Source: Diphasiastrum complanatum (lineage: Eukaryota > Streptophyta > Lycopodiopsida > Lycopodiales > Lycopodiaceae). Taken from it: DNA of 64,000 nucleotides. The position numbers and the translations under genes were made by a program. Of the stretch, positions 46,080 to 57,396 are shown piece by piece. Location of the stretch: positions 60,001 through 124,000 of the forward strand of contig MU831547.1 of NCBI GenBank assembly GCA_029204225.1. Direction: 5' to 3'. Below the pieces are notes generated by a model that saw nothing but the letters and a program-made list of their open reading frames with translations, was not told the DNA's origin and made no database searches. The first letter of the stretch is position 1. Every line of letters begins with the position of its first letter.

Positions 46080-46520
46080 GAGAAAGCCAGGAAATCTAAG
46101 TCTCAAATCATCCTCCTTTTCCCAGGTGTCCTCATCCTCTGACTTACCTTACCAACGAATCAAATGTTTAAAAATCAAGCGATTTCTCAGTTGATGATGT
46201 CAGGTATCCATGATCCTATCATGCTCATGTGGCACGAATGCAGTCAAATCCTCCAACAACACTAGATCATCTTTTGGAATTAGGTTGTCCTTTCTGCCAA
46301 GTCATTCCTTTGAACGACTCACGTGGAATACAACATAAACCTTAGTTTCATAGGGAAGTTCTAGTTGATATGTGGGCCGAGTATTTTTGTTAACAATCTT
46401 AAAAGTGTAGCTATATGGTGCATTTATTTTGTCTAACAACACTTCTCTTTTGCACACTACTAAGAGTGATCTGTCAAAGGAATTTGACATGACTGATTTA
46501 GGATGAAGATGCCAAGGCAC
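46080..46520 (-). pseudogene. Gypsy integrase C-terminus and chromodomain-like remnant
   Basis: On the minus strand: YSYTFKIVNKNTRPTYQLEL, then PYETKVYVVFHVSRSK, which matches the (A/T)YxLxLP...VFHVSxLK end of Ty3/gypsy integrase. About 200 bp further on, DEDTWEKEDDLRLRFPGFL resembles the xxTWExxxxL part of a chromodomain, which would make it a chromovirus. No RT is nearby. Confidence 0.55.
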
Positions 46521-46532
46521 CTTAAGGGGGAC

Positions 46533-47060
46533 TGTTGGAAATTAAGCCCACAGTTGTCTCCTTGGTGAATGACTAATTTCTATTTCATGACTTCTTGCAT
46601 GTTTATTGATCATTGATCTAGGGTCAGGTGAAACCAACTTTGCCAAAGTTCAACTATTTTTTAACACCTTTGGTTTTCGCAGAAAGGCAAAGAGAGAGAA
46701 AATTCTTGAAGGTCATCTACTTCAAGACTTGAACTATTTTAGGGCATCTTTGGCTTATCTAATTAGGTGACAATCATTTATTGTAATTAATACATGGATG
46801 AAATCTATAAATAGATAATCCAAGCACAGATTGTTGGTTGCTCCGTCCATGAGACACATGTATACTCACTCTGATTAGAACACGGACGTCTACGACTCCT
46901 CAGTTTCTGATCAGACGATGGCTGTCTTTGACCCTTGAGGAACTCGCGATATCATACTGCTCTTCCATTTATTTCAAAACTATACTTCACATTGAAGTAC
47001 CACACACAAACCATCTCTAATCTCTTCAGTGGACTGTACTCTTGTTTTAGAGTATGAATT
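46533..47060 (+). repeat. LTR-like start with promoter
   Basis: A purine tract AAGGGGGAC is followed by TGTTGGAAATTAAGCC, the usual PPT/LTR junction. About 270 bp inside is a TATA-like CTATAAATAGATA (46804). The right end is not defined, and no matching pol precedes it on the plus strand. Confidence 0.4.
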
Positions 47061-47861
47061 AATTTTTAAGATCTTGTTGGGCAATCAGAACGCATGAAGC
47101 TGTGATTATCTTTTAGCATACTCTTTCCAATTTTTTACCTTTGATGGTTTCAGATTCATCCAATTTTGTTACTTTAATTATCTTCCCATTTATTTGATGT
47201 TTGTCTAGCTTATAGAGTCGAGTAATGTATTTTAGAGCATTTTCAATATCAAGAAAAATATTATTGCAATCGCTGTAATGAGCTCACCATATTCTGATTT
47301 GTATACTTCAGTTATATAAAGTGGTTGGCCAACTACTTTGAACATTCCGTCATTATAATAATTTCTTGCTAATCTTACCGAATATGGACGAGGAAGATAA
47401 ATTTTCTTCACCATTGATAAAAATGCAGCAAAATAAACCCATTTGATCCTAGAAATGATGGATAAAGCAGCTACTTAAGATCCAAACAAGATCTAGAAGC
47501 TAGATTACTAATCAATGCATTAATTCCTAGTTTATCTTGGCCTAAAACTCCATGAATTAGCTCCAAAACACTTCACACGTGTGAAAGTATGACTGGTGCT
47601 GCCCGTGTACTGTACCTACAACTCCAAACTCATTCAATCATCACAAAAATCATATGCCAATAGCATTCATCAATCAAATCATAGACTCAAACTAGTCAAG
47701 AAGGAAAATCTCAATTTTGCTCATAATTGGATGGAAATCCCATCACATATTTATACATGTAGAGCTTGGATCTGAGCATATTAGGGCTTATATGTATTCA
47801 TCATAACTTAATCCTAACATCTAACCTAAAGATCCACTTGATCCACCCTATTTAGGATCAA
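47061..47861 (-). other. Unassigned, possibly part of an older LTR element (F)
   Basis: On the minus strand there is a TATA-like TATAAATATGTG (about 47750), ACACGTGTGAA (about 47575) and a 60-codon frame 47414-47232 (KKIYLPRPYSVRLARNYYND) that I do not recognise. Element E lies between this block and F's LTR at 59391, so it may be the rest of F. The link is not demonstrated. Confidence 0.3.
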
Positions 47862-48638
47862 TTTATGTAGACAGAATATTTACGGCCAAAAATGTCACCG
47901 CTTATCAACAATCAGTTTATGAGAAGGAACTGGATGGATGCCAGCGGACATCAGCCAACTGGCAATCGCATTCGACGACCTAATTGCTTAGTATATATAA
48001 AGCTGTTCATATTCATACAGTTTTCTAGTCATGAACAAGAAGCATTTGAATACTTAGCTCTCTCTCTCTCAAGCCTGCGAGCTTGAACACTCCTGAGCAT
48101 TCTAGCTCACTTCTTAGAGTTGTTTTAGATATTGCTATTGCGCTACTGCTTATCAACATTGCACTTAATTTAGACTTTCATTTTAGCCGCTCAGAGATAG
48201 CATAGAGTACGCAACTTTGATCTGCAACTTATTGTACTCATTTACTTTTGTTTTATTTTTCATACTGAATCAATAACATTTTTATTTGTTCAGCTTCGTC
48301 TCAGAATGTATGCATTAGTTCTTCGTGACTAATTATTTGTCTAGCGATTCGAGAATGATTTGCAACAAATTATATGTTTGATAATTCAATGCATTATTGT
48401 TTGGCTTAGTAATCATTTTAGTACTGATGATTTCAAAGTTAGTTACTATAAGATCGAACGTGATTTCTATCACTATTGTTTTGTTCAATATTGATAGGTG
48501 TAGTCATGCATAGAGAAAGAGAAAGATAGTTTATTCCACCACGCACGAAAAGCTAGACACTCGAATAATTTTCATTCGTTTCTTTTCAAGTTCGTTTCTT
48601 TTCAAGTTCGACCTATCTTCTACACACCTCTTCTGACA
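47862..48638 (+). repeat. 5' LTR of element E, 5' end missing
   Basis: Homologous to 58522-59390; the first ~467 bp of the LTR present at 58055-58521 are absent. It ends CACCTCTTCTGACA and is followed by TGGTATCAGAGC. The CT run is only about 7 repeats here, against about 44 in the 3' LTR. Confidence 0.85.
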
Positions 48639-48651
48639 TGGTATCAGAGCG
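48639..48651 (+). other. Primer-binding site of element E
   Basis: TGGTATCAGAGCG abuts the LTR end. It is complementary to initiator tRNA-Met. Confidence 0.85.
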
Positions 48652-48802
48652 AAATCTCTAATACTTGATATCTTTTGCGATATCAAATTGATATTCATAC
48701 TCTTTTGTTCTTTTCAACCTTTCAGTATCAGAGAATTGATTTCCTATTGTTGGCATTACTACATCTTAGCGTCATCGATACAATTGACAGACTAAGTTCC
48801 AG

Positions 48803-49948
48803 ATGGATTCTCAAAGTAAAGCTGTTCTTATCACAAACAAGCTGAATGGATCCAATTACTATTTGTGGAAATTTAAGATGAAGACCTTGCTAATCGCCAA
48901 CAAATTATGAGATGTTGTTACAGGTACAGAAGTAAAACTTGAAGATGACGACTCAAAGTGGAAATCAAAGGATGGTAAAGCTTTTGCGCTTATTATCTTC
49001 AATATATCAGATACATAGATTGGACACATAGCTGAAGCTAAAATGTCAAGAGACGTTTGGGACATCCTGAACTCACTATATGATGTGAGGATGTAACTAC
49101 TAAGTTACATCTATGAAGGAAATTCTTCACATTCAAGATGTCTACTAGTGATTCCCTTCAGAGTCACATTAACTAGTCTAAGACTCTCTTGCAACAAATG
49201 GCCACTGTCGAATCAGTCATAGACGATCAAGACGCAATTATGACACTGCTTTCAAGCTTGCCCTCTACATATGAGAACTGGGTGATGATCATATCGACAC
49301 ACTCAAATTTAACGCTTACTAGAGTTATCACTATGTTGCTACAAGAAGACAATCGAAGAAGTCAAGACACTTTGTCTACTTCCTCCTCTCAAGCTCTATA
49401 TGTCAACAAAGGCTCTAAGCGACAGAAGCTAAAAAGCTCCAAGAAGGCTGCAACAAATCAGAAACAAACTCAAAGTCAAACACAGTAATCAGATCCACAA
49501 TAGAAGAACAAGATGTTTTGCAGGTATTGCAAGCGCAATAACCATGAGATCAAGGATTGTCGAATTCTCCAAGCGAAGAACGCAGCCAAGCAACCTGATC
49601 AACAAGCAAACACAGTTTCATCATCTCCCCAGGTCGAAGTGGACGAAGGCGCATTCATCGTCAAAGATCAAAGCACATTTTTGGATGATTCATGATTTCT
49701 GGATTCTGGAGTAGCTCAACACATGACCAATCAACGTGAGATCTTCAACTCCTACACACCTTACAGCACGAAGAAATTTGTTCATCTTGGTGACAATAGA
49801 ACTCACACTATTAAAGGTGAAGGTAGTGTAAGATTACGATTTCAGCATGATCAATTCAAACTACTATCAAAGGTCTGATATGTTTCTAAACTCTCTACAA
49901 ATCTGTTATCGATAACTAGAATTACAGATTTAGGTCATAAGGTATAAT
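48803..49948 (+). pseudogene. Copia Gag and protease of element E
   Basis: Gag begins MDSQSKAVLITNKLNGSNYY at 48803 and is soon stopped. The UBN2 core continues in 49189-49488 (LLSSLPSTYENWVMI, RVITMLLQEDNRR). The zinc knuckle is FCRYCKRNNHEIKDC at about 49515. Protease reads FLDSGVAQHMTNQ (about 49700), so the DSGA motif is DSGV but Asp is kept. It continues to YVSKLSTNLLSITRI. Several in-frame stops are visible. Confidence 0.82.
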
Positions 49949-50039
49949 TTGAATCTAATTAATGCAAAATTATTGATAGGAGTAATAAGATCCTTGCACT
50001 CGGCAAGAGACAGAGTTACTTATATAGATTGGTGCATTG

Positions 50040-50798
50040 TTATTGAGTCTAGTCAAGCCTTGAAAACCTCTGTTCTAGTCAATAAAGCATTACTATGACA
50101 TCATAGCTTAAGACACTTGAATTTTGCATCTGTTTTGAACATGTCCAGACAATCCATGGTTCTTGATCTCGACTATCCTTCTAGTAAGGTCGATCTCTTT
50201 GTCTGTCATAGTTGCATAAAGCAGGCTAGGATTCCTTTTAGATCAAACCATAGGCATGCAGCATAAGATCTGTTAGATGTTGTTCATACAGATATATGTG
50301 GACTATGCAAACTCCTTCATTATTAGATGCAAAGTATTTCATCACTTTCATTGACGAGTTTTCCAGAAGAACAGAAGTTATTTTATTAAATAAAAATCAG
50401 AGGCTTTCATCAAATTCAGACAATTCAAAGGGCATGTTGAGAATCAAACTAGCAAACGAATCAAAGCACTAAGGTCAGATAATGGGAGAGTATACATCTC
50501 CACCGAATTCAAGGAGTATTGACCTAACAACGACATTGAGCAACAATACATTACCTCCTATTTGCCTCAGTCAAATGGTCTTGCTGAGAGAAAGAACAGA
50601 ACCTTAGTTGAATTGGGAAAGTGCATGTTATCACACGCGACTCTTCCAAAGTGCTTTTGGGCTGAAGTTGTTTCAATAGCAACCTATATTCAGAAGAGAT
50701 GTCCTACTAAAGCTCTCTCAAACAAAATACCATTCGAAGTTTGAACAAGTACCAAACCTTCTTTATCAAACTTACAAGTTTTTGGATGTATTGCTTTT
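50040..50798 (+). pseudogene. Copia integrase of element E
   Basis: Pre-integrase (HSLRHLNFASVLNMS, CHSCIKQARIPF) is followed by the core: VHTDICGLC, then RSDNGRVYISTEF (second Asp kept, GGE altered to GRV), then LPQSNGLAERKNRTLVELGK and FWAEVVSIATYIQKRCPTKA. Single-base losses and stops interrupt it around 50270, 50330 and 50520. Confidence 0.78.
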
Positions 50799-52762
50799 GT
50801 GCAGATACCTCATGATCTCAGGAAGAAGCTCAACTTCCAAAGTATCAAATGTATTCTCATCAGTTACCCTACTTCAGATCAAGCTTATAAGTTGTTCGAT
50901 TCCTTCGAGTCAAAGATATTTACTAGTCGACAGGATGTCATCTTCATCGAAGATCAGTTTCAAGACCTTAAAGGAAAAGATAGTTCCCATGTAGCCGACT
51001 TGTCAGAATCTCTTGAAATATTGAACTTTTTTGTTCCTCAGTTGACTATTCTCATTGAAGGTCCAAGCTCATCTACTCTCGCTGAACAACAAATCAATGG
51101 CGAATCAGAAGACGATGTTGTAATTCAGCAACTACAGTATGATGGAAATGATCAACTTCCTCTATTACCCAGAAGATCATCAAGAACTAGCGGACCACCT
51201 ATTAGGTATATCGACGAGTCTGCAGCCTACCTTGTTGAGGAGCTGATGACTGTCCAAGAGGCACTCAGTCAGCTTGATTCAGATCTCTGGAAAGAAGCTA
51301 TGGATAAAGAGTATTCATCTCTTATCAAGAACCATACATGGACAATTGTTGAATTACCTGCTAGTAGAAACGTAGTTGATTGCAAATGGATTTTCAAAGT
51401 CAAGTACAACGTAGATGGAAGCATCAACAGGAGAAAGGCATGACTTGTCGCTAGAGGTTTCTCTCAGGTATACAACGTTGACTACACTGAGACCTTCAGT
51501 CTAGTAGTCAAGCATTCTTCTATTCAAACTGTTGCTCTCATTTGCCACTACAGCAGATTTGGAAAAACATTTACATGGTGCAACCTGAAGGTTATATTAT
51601 CGAGGGTAAACACAATCATGTTTGTAAATTCCATAAGGCACTTAATGGCTTGAAGCAATATGCTCGAGCATGGTTTTAAAGGATCAATACTTTCCTTATT
51701 GATTGCGACTATGCACCTAGATCTTCAGATTTAAACATTTAATTAAAGCAGTGCATCAGTCTTTTATCATTATCACTTTATACATGGATGATACATTACT
51801 TTTCAGCAACAGTACCAATCTGATAAAAGAAGCCAAGACAATGCTATCTTCTGAATTCGACATGACTGATTTGGGTGAAGCTCATTTCTGCCTTGGTATA
51901 CAAATTCATAGAGACAGAAAACAGAAGTTGGTTTACATTACACAACAGAGGTACATTTACAACATGTTAGTCAGATATAATCTGATTAATTGCAAGTTAG
52001 CTCTCTCACCAATGGAACCATGTCTCAAATTGTCAAAGGACTAGTGTCCCCAAACAATTCATGAGAAGCAGCAGATGCATGAGTATCTTTACCATTCTAT
52101 TATAGGATCTCTTATGTACGCCATGATCTATACCAGGCCAGACATAACTTCTGTAGTGACTAATCCTGGTGTAACATTGTTGGAAGGCTCCTACCAGAGT
52201 CATGAGACATCTTTGAGCTACTATGGATTTTTGCATTTGTTATGGAGCATTCGGCAATGACAAACTCAATTTACTCAATGGTTACATAGATGCAAGTTGG
52301 GTCGGAGATGTAGACACTCGTAAGTCCACTTTTAGATTTACTTTCTTCCTCAACAATGGTCCAATTTCTTGGAACAATCGCAAGCAATCTTCGATAGCTC
52401 TATCTTCCACTGCATCAGAGTATATTGTAGCCTCTCAACCTACAAAGGAAGCAATTTGGTTGAGGAATTTACTTTCAAATAGCAGTCTGAATCAATATGC
52501 TCCGACGACATTATTTTGTAATAATCAAAGTGCCATCGCTTTATCAAAAAACCCTAGATTTCATCTAGGAGTAAGCACATTGAATTGAAGTATCATTTTG
52601 TCAGAAGCAAAGTTCTCAACGAAGAGGTCAGATTGCAGTACTGTAGAACGCAAGATATGACAGCAGATATTTTTACAAAAGCATTAAGTTTGGATACACA
52701 CAGAAGATTCTGTGTAGAACTAAGTTTGAAGGTCAAGGCATTCAAAGATTCAGATTAAGGGG
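50799..52762 (+). pseudogene. Copia RT / RNase H of element E
   Basis: A 214-codon frame (50799-51443) covers the integrase tail, linker (RRSSRTSGPPIRYIDESAAY) and RT start (MDKEYSSLIKNHTWTIVELP, VDCKWIFKVKYN). A stop follows at 51441. The Asp-motif region is largely deleted near 51540. The catalytic box is YMDD (LYMDDTLLFS, about 51784). RNase H pieces: DASWVGDVDTRKST, SSTASEYIVASQPT, FCNNQSAIALSKNP. A purine tract AAGGGGGAG sits at 52758, just before D. Dead but close to fragment C in wording. Confidence 0.82.
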
Positions 52763-52767
52763 GAGCG

Positions 52768-53420
52768 TGTGAGAGATTTCAACTAGTTTAGTCTAGTTTA
52801 GTCACATTTTGGTAAATTGTCAATAAGAGTCCAAAACTCCTATTAGACTTAGAGATAAACTTTTTGAAGTTATATTAGTTTAAAATACATCAATAAACAC
52901 TTTTGGAAAGTGTGGGAAAGCTGGTAGTTGAGTTTGAGAGAGATTCAAATTTGAACTTTGGGTACATTGAATCTAGACCCAAAAATAGTAGGCTTTACAT
53001 TTTGGAGAGAAAGCCAAGTGGCCAAATAGGGTTTGAAAACTCTATAAAAGGATGTAACTAGTGGAGAGACACATCTTCTCTCTTCTCTCTCTCATTTCAT
53101 CATTATACATGGTTCTCTTTGGGTTCTACTACTCATTGGTGCACTATCTTGGTGTTATCTTGCAATCTTGTGTGTAGAATGATCATTTATTGTTATTTTC
53201 GGTTTCACACGTGTGAAATATAGTAGGGTACTGTAATTGTACGGACAGCAAACATATTTTATGTTTTGGCTCATGTTTGATCAATATCTCTTAGAGTTTT
53301 CATCTCATTTTGTATGTAGGTGCTGATTTTTCTACATTGGTAGGATTGTTGGTTTGCTCCTTATTGTAACCAAAGATTTGGGACTTGGATTGGATCTTGA
53401 ATGATCTGAAATCCTTCACG
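52768..53420 (+). repeat. 5' LTR of element D
   Basis: It begins TGTGAGAGATTTCA and ends TGAAATCCTTCACG; apart from the last base (A in the 3' copy) the ends are inverted repeats of each other at 12 of 14 positions. 653 bp. The TATA-like CTATAAAAGG lies at about 53041. Confidence 0.9.
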
Positions 53421-53423
53421 GAG

Positions 53424-53432
53424 TGTCAGAGC
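53424..53432 (+). other. Degenerate primer-binding site of element D
   Basis: GAG then TGTCAGAGC follows the LTR, against the canonical TGGTATCAGAGC; three bases (GTA) appear lost. If correct, priming of a new copy from this template would be impaired. Confidence 0.5.
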
Positions 53433-54019
53433 TCTTGTGTTTCAGTTTATGAAAGGATCAGCCATCTTTAGCAAGGATTTGGAGGAGTTACCAATGCTAG
53501 AGCATGCTAGATTGATTTCTACTCAAAAATCAACATTTTTGCATGTGTAGAATTAATCTTTTGTAGGTCAAAACTCAATATAGGGTTTTATACTTGATCA
53601 ATTACGATTTCACACTTGGCTTACTGGAATTAGATGATTTTTGGTGCATTAGGAAGGTCTCATTGGAGTCTACAAGAAGATATACCAAGTAGAAATTGCA
53701 TGTAGAATTTGAGATATTCAAATTTTTTGTGATTTTGTCAAAACCCTAATTTTGATTGGATCTCTAGTTTGTGAGGTTACTGAACCTCATTTGAGTGTGT
53801 TTCAATCTTAGGAAGTGGCTAGAATCATTATATTGAGGATAGATCATAGGTTGATCAAGATTTCACTATTCTATGTGTTGATTTTCTAGTTAGAAGTGCT
53901 AGAAGAGATTTGAGAGGTTCCATATCTTTGTGATTTCTTCTTGAGTTCATTTGTTGACATTCAAGAGAGTGCTTTGTGCATTGGAACAGGTTGAAAGAAG
54001 AAGATCAGGTCACTTCAAC
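53433..54019 (+). other. Untranslated leader of element D
   Basis: Non-coding leader between PBS and gag start. No structure was recognised. Confidence 0.6.
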
Positions 54020-56915
54020 ATGGCTACAAGTGGTGGATTTATGTTGGAGAGCAATGATAGGCTTACCTCAATCAAATATTGTACTTGGAAGGTGAGGATG
54101 GAGTCCTTATTGGAGATGAATGAGTTGATGGAGATTGTTGTAGGTTTGGAGGAGAGACCAACAAGATCAAGTGAGGTATGACAAGAGAGCAAAGAAAGTT
54201 GTACACATGATTAAGATGAATGCTACCAATGAACTTCTCAAGGAAGTTGGTAAGTGCACATCATCTTTGGAGGCTTGGGAAGCTTTGAATAAGCTTTATG
54301 AATCCAAGTCTACATCAAGAGTGCTTACTCTTAGGAGGCAAATTTTTCAAAGTTTGCAAAAGAAGGAAGAGAGTACTCATGCTTTTGTTTCGAGAGTTAA
54401 AGCATTCAATGATGAGTTAGCATGTATTGATGAAAGCATTAAGGAGGTAAAACTTGTTCAAGTTATACTTAATGGCTTGTTGGATGATCATGTTAATCTT
54501 GTTCAAAGCTTTGATATTCAAAAGACTTTGCCAAGTATTGTGGATTTGCAAGAGATCTTGGTGAATGAGGAGTATAGGCTTCAATTAAGAGGAGGTGGAT
54601 CTACATCGACATCTCATTATGAAAAGGATGCTATGTTCATCAAAGGTAAGTTCAAGGGCAAAGGCAAAGGCAAGTGGTCTAAAGGGCAAGATCAAGGTGA
54701 GACTTCTTCTTTCGGCAGAAAGAAAGATAAGTCTAAGTTGAAATGCTTTTATTGTGGAATCAAAGGGCATTTTGCAAATGAATGTTTGAAGAAGCAAAGA
54801 GATGAAGGTAGCAAGCAAATCAATTTTACTACTAATGATGAGGGTCTAGGTGGTGGTGATTCTCTTTTGATGTGTTCATCAAGTCCAATATCAAGTGAAG
54901 GTGACAAAGATTCATGGTGGATTGATAGTGGAGCTAGCTCACACATGACTAGTCACAAGGAGTTCTTTACTTCTTTGGTCACTTATGATGGAGCCAAGAA
55001 GGCAATTCACATGGCCAATGATGGTGAGTGTGTGATTGAAGGTATTGGTTCAATTCCTATTTGTCTCTCTACTAATAGGAAAGCAAGACTTGATGGTGTT
55101 CTTTACATTCCTTCACTTTCAAAGAATTTGCTAAGTGTTGGTCAAATGATAGAGAAAGGATACATGGTAAAGTTTGGTGGTGATGCTTGCTTCATTACAA
55201 AGGAAGAAATCTTGGTTGCTAGGGGCAATAACCAAGGTAAACTTTTCAAGCTTGATGCCTTTGTTATGGCTAACAAAAAGGATGGAATGGAAAAGGAGAT
55301 TGGTCTCAACTTTCCAAAGTTACCTTTTAGCATCAATAAAATTGGTGAATCTTATGCAAAGTCTAACAAGCTTCCTTATGCTAGATCTAGGTCAAGATCT
55401 AATATGCTTCTTGGAGATGTTCATCTTTGTGCTAACTTGGCTAGTCTTGAGGATAATGATGGTGTTTCAATGGTTCTTCATGGCAAGTGCAAGCATGGAA
55501 AAGGTAAGGAAAGAGCTAACTTCATCAATGGAGGTGGTGAAGGTTCTTCCTTGGAAAAGATTGTTGCTAATGATTTCTTTGATCATATGGAAAAAGATGT
55601 TGCTAGGTGCATTCATGAAGGAGGTGGTTCTTCTACATTCTTTTGTGATGAGTCCAATAAAGTCATTTTTGTAGCAAGTGGAGTCACGTTTCTTCATAAA
55701 GAAAGTAGATCAAATGGTTCTATCAAGAGACTTGGTGAGGGAGATAGTCACAAGTCAAGAAGAAGAGAAGTATGTGAAGAGTTCAAAGTAGGATGTACTT
55801 TGAATGATGTCATTGTGAATGATAGTGAGGAAGAATCATTATCATATGAGTCATTACCTAAAACATTGAGTAGAAGTTCTTGTTTGAAAAAAGAGAGTAC
55901 TTCAATCATTCTTATGTTGAAGGTACTAATCATTTTTTTCATGGCTTCTAATGTTTTTGAGGTTTCTACTTCTTATGATGCAATGATTAAGAGGGAGTCT
56001 CATGAAGGAAAGAGCAATGAAAGACTGGTTCTTGGGAAGATCCAAGGCATGGATCTCGCATCTCTTCATCAACTCAAAGGATTCTATGATTGTGAATTGA
56101 TCACTCGTGATCAAGATGGCAAAAGGTTGGTTGGAGAAGACTACATGGAGCTAATCGAGAGGCAATTTTTTCAAGACAAGGGAGATCTCATTGGTGAGCT
56201 TATTGAGGTTTGTTATGGACTCAAGAAGGCTGGATTTATTAGGTTTGATACTCATCTTCACCTACTCTACTTCATGTTGGATGGAAAGTTTGGAATCTAT
56301 CTTACGATTTATGATGGTGACATTGGTGACATTGTTTTCACTAACCTTTGTGGAAGATCGAGATCAAGCATTGATGAGATCTTGTTGGATCTAGATCATA
56401 TGTTTGAGAGGGAGTATTTCCAAAGGTTCAGATCTGAATATATTCATATCTTTGATGACCAAGAGAAAGGTAAGAAAGTGGAAGCGACTCATTTTGCTTT
56501 ACTCACATGTTTTGGAGAATTTTCTTGTGTAGATGATGCTATGCAAGTGGATATTGGTTTTCATGGTTTTCATACTAGAAAAGAGAGTAATGGATCTGGA
56601 AAACAAAGTTTGTTCAATGACTTTGATGATCAAGAGGAAGATCAAGAGGTTGGTCTCAAAGGGCTTCAACAACACAAAAGGAAAGGTGACAATTTGGAGC
56701 TAGTCAAGAGCATCAAAGGAAGGTTATTTGGCAAAGATGTTATGAATCTGTTTTTGCAGCTTATTGAAGACTCAAGTAAGTTCAAATTTGTTCAAGTTTA
56801 CTTTACTTGTTCTATCTCATGTTTGAGCTATTTCATGTGGATGTGTGCAAATTGTCAAGATATGGACAAACTAGCTACATTGTCTTGCAATATCTTATTG
56901 TTGGAGTTGTACTAG
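54020..56915 (+). CDS. Gag-protease polyprotein with long unrecognised tail (D)
   Basis: The start MATSGGFMLESNDRLTS is at 54020. One frameshift near 54165 moves into a 914-codon frame from 54171, and residues below count from there. Gag core (VHMIKMNATNELLKEVGKC, RVLTLRRQIFQSLQKKEEST) is followed by zinc knuckle CFYCGIKGHFANEC at 192-205, then protease WWIDSGASSHM with catalytic Asp 252, ending near KNLLSVGQMIEKGY. About 570 residues after that match no integrase, RT or RNase H core. Residues 680-720 (VCYGLKKAG, TIYDGDIGDIVF) faintly echo the RT YGLKQA and YVDD segment, but lack the DD pair. Gag should assemble particles and protease could cut it; RT, RNase H and integrase would have to come from elsewhere. 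Confidence 0.8.
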
Positions 56916-57396
56916 CATTCTTGGATGGTTTTGCTGATGGAAATGAAGCTATTGGAGGTTCATTATGTCACTCATTCATGGCCAAGTCATCAAGTGTTGA
57001 TGATATCTTGTGGCAAGATGGAGATGGAGGCTCATTCATGGAGTTTTATGGTGAAGACATATCAAGAAAGGACAAAGTTGGAGGAGACAAGCAAGCAAAT
57101 GGTCATCACTCACATTTATTGTTTGGTTGCTGTAATTTTCTAGAGAGTTCAAAGTTTGAAACATGGAGGAATCATTCATTCACATTCTATTTGGTTCTTC
57201 ATGTTCTAGTTATATCTTGATGTGTAAAATTGATGTAAGAAATAGTGAGCATCCAATTTGGACACTATTCTCTATATCAATTATGAAAGATACTTTAGAA
57301 CCTTAGAAAGAAGATCTATACTTAGGATAGAGATCATTCTAAAGTTGGATCAAAGTTCTATTGTCAAAACTATGCCAAAACTAGTTGAAGAGGGAG
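56916..57396 (+). other. 3' internal region of D, conserved in element G
   Basis: A frame overlapping the polyprotein end (56807-57220) encodes DGDGGSFMEFYG, FGCCNFLESSKFETWRN. The matching stretch of G (minus strand, 63690-63294) encodes GDGGSFMEIHG and CCCFIENSKVDTWRN. DNA similarity continues past the stops (GTAAAATTGATGTAAGAAAT in both), so conservation may be at RNA rather than protein level. The polypurine tract ends it. Confidence 0.6.
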
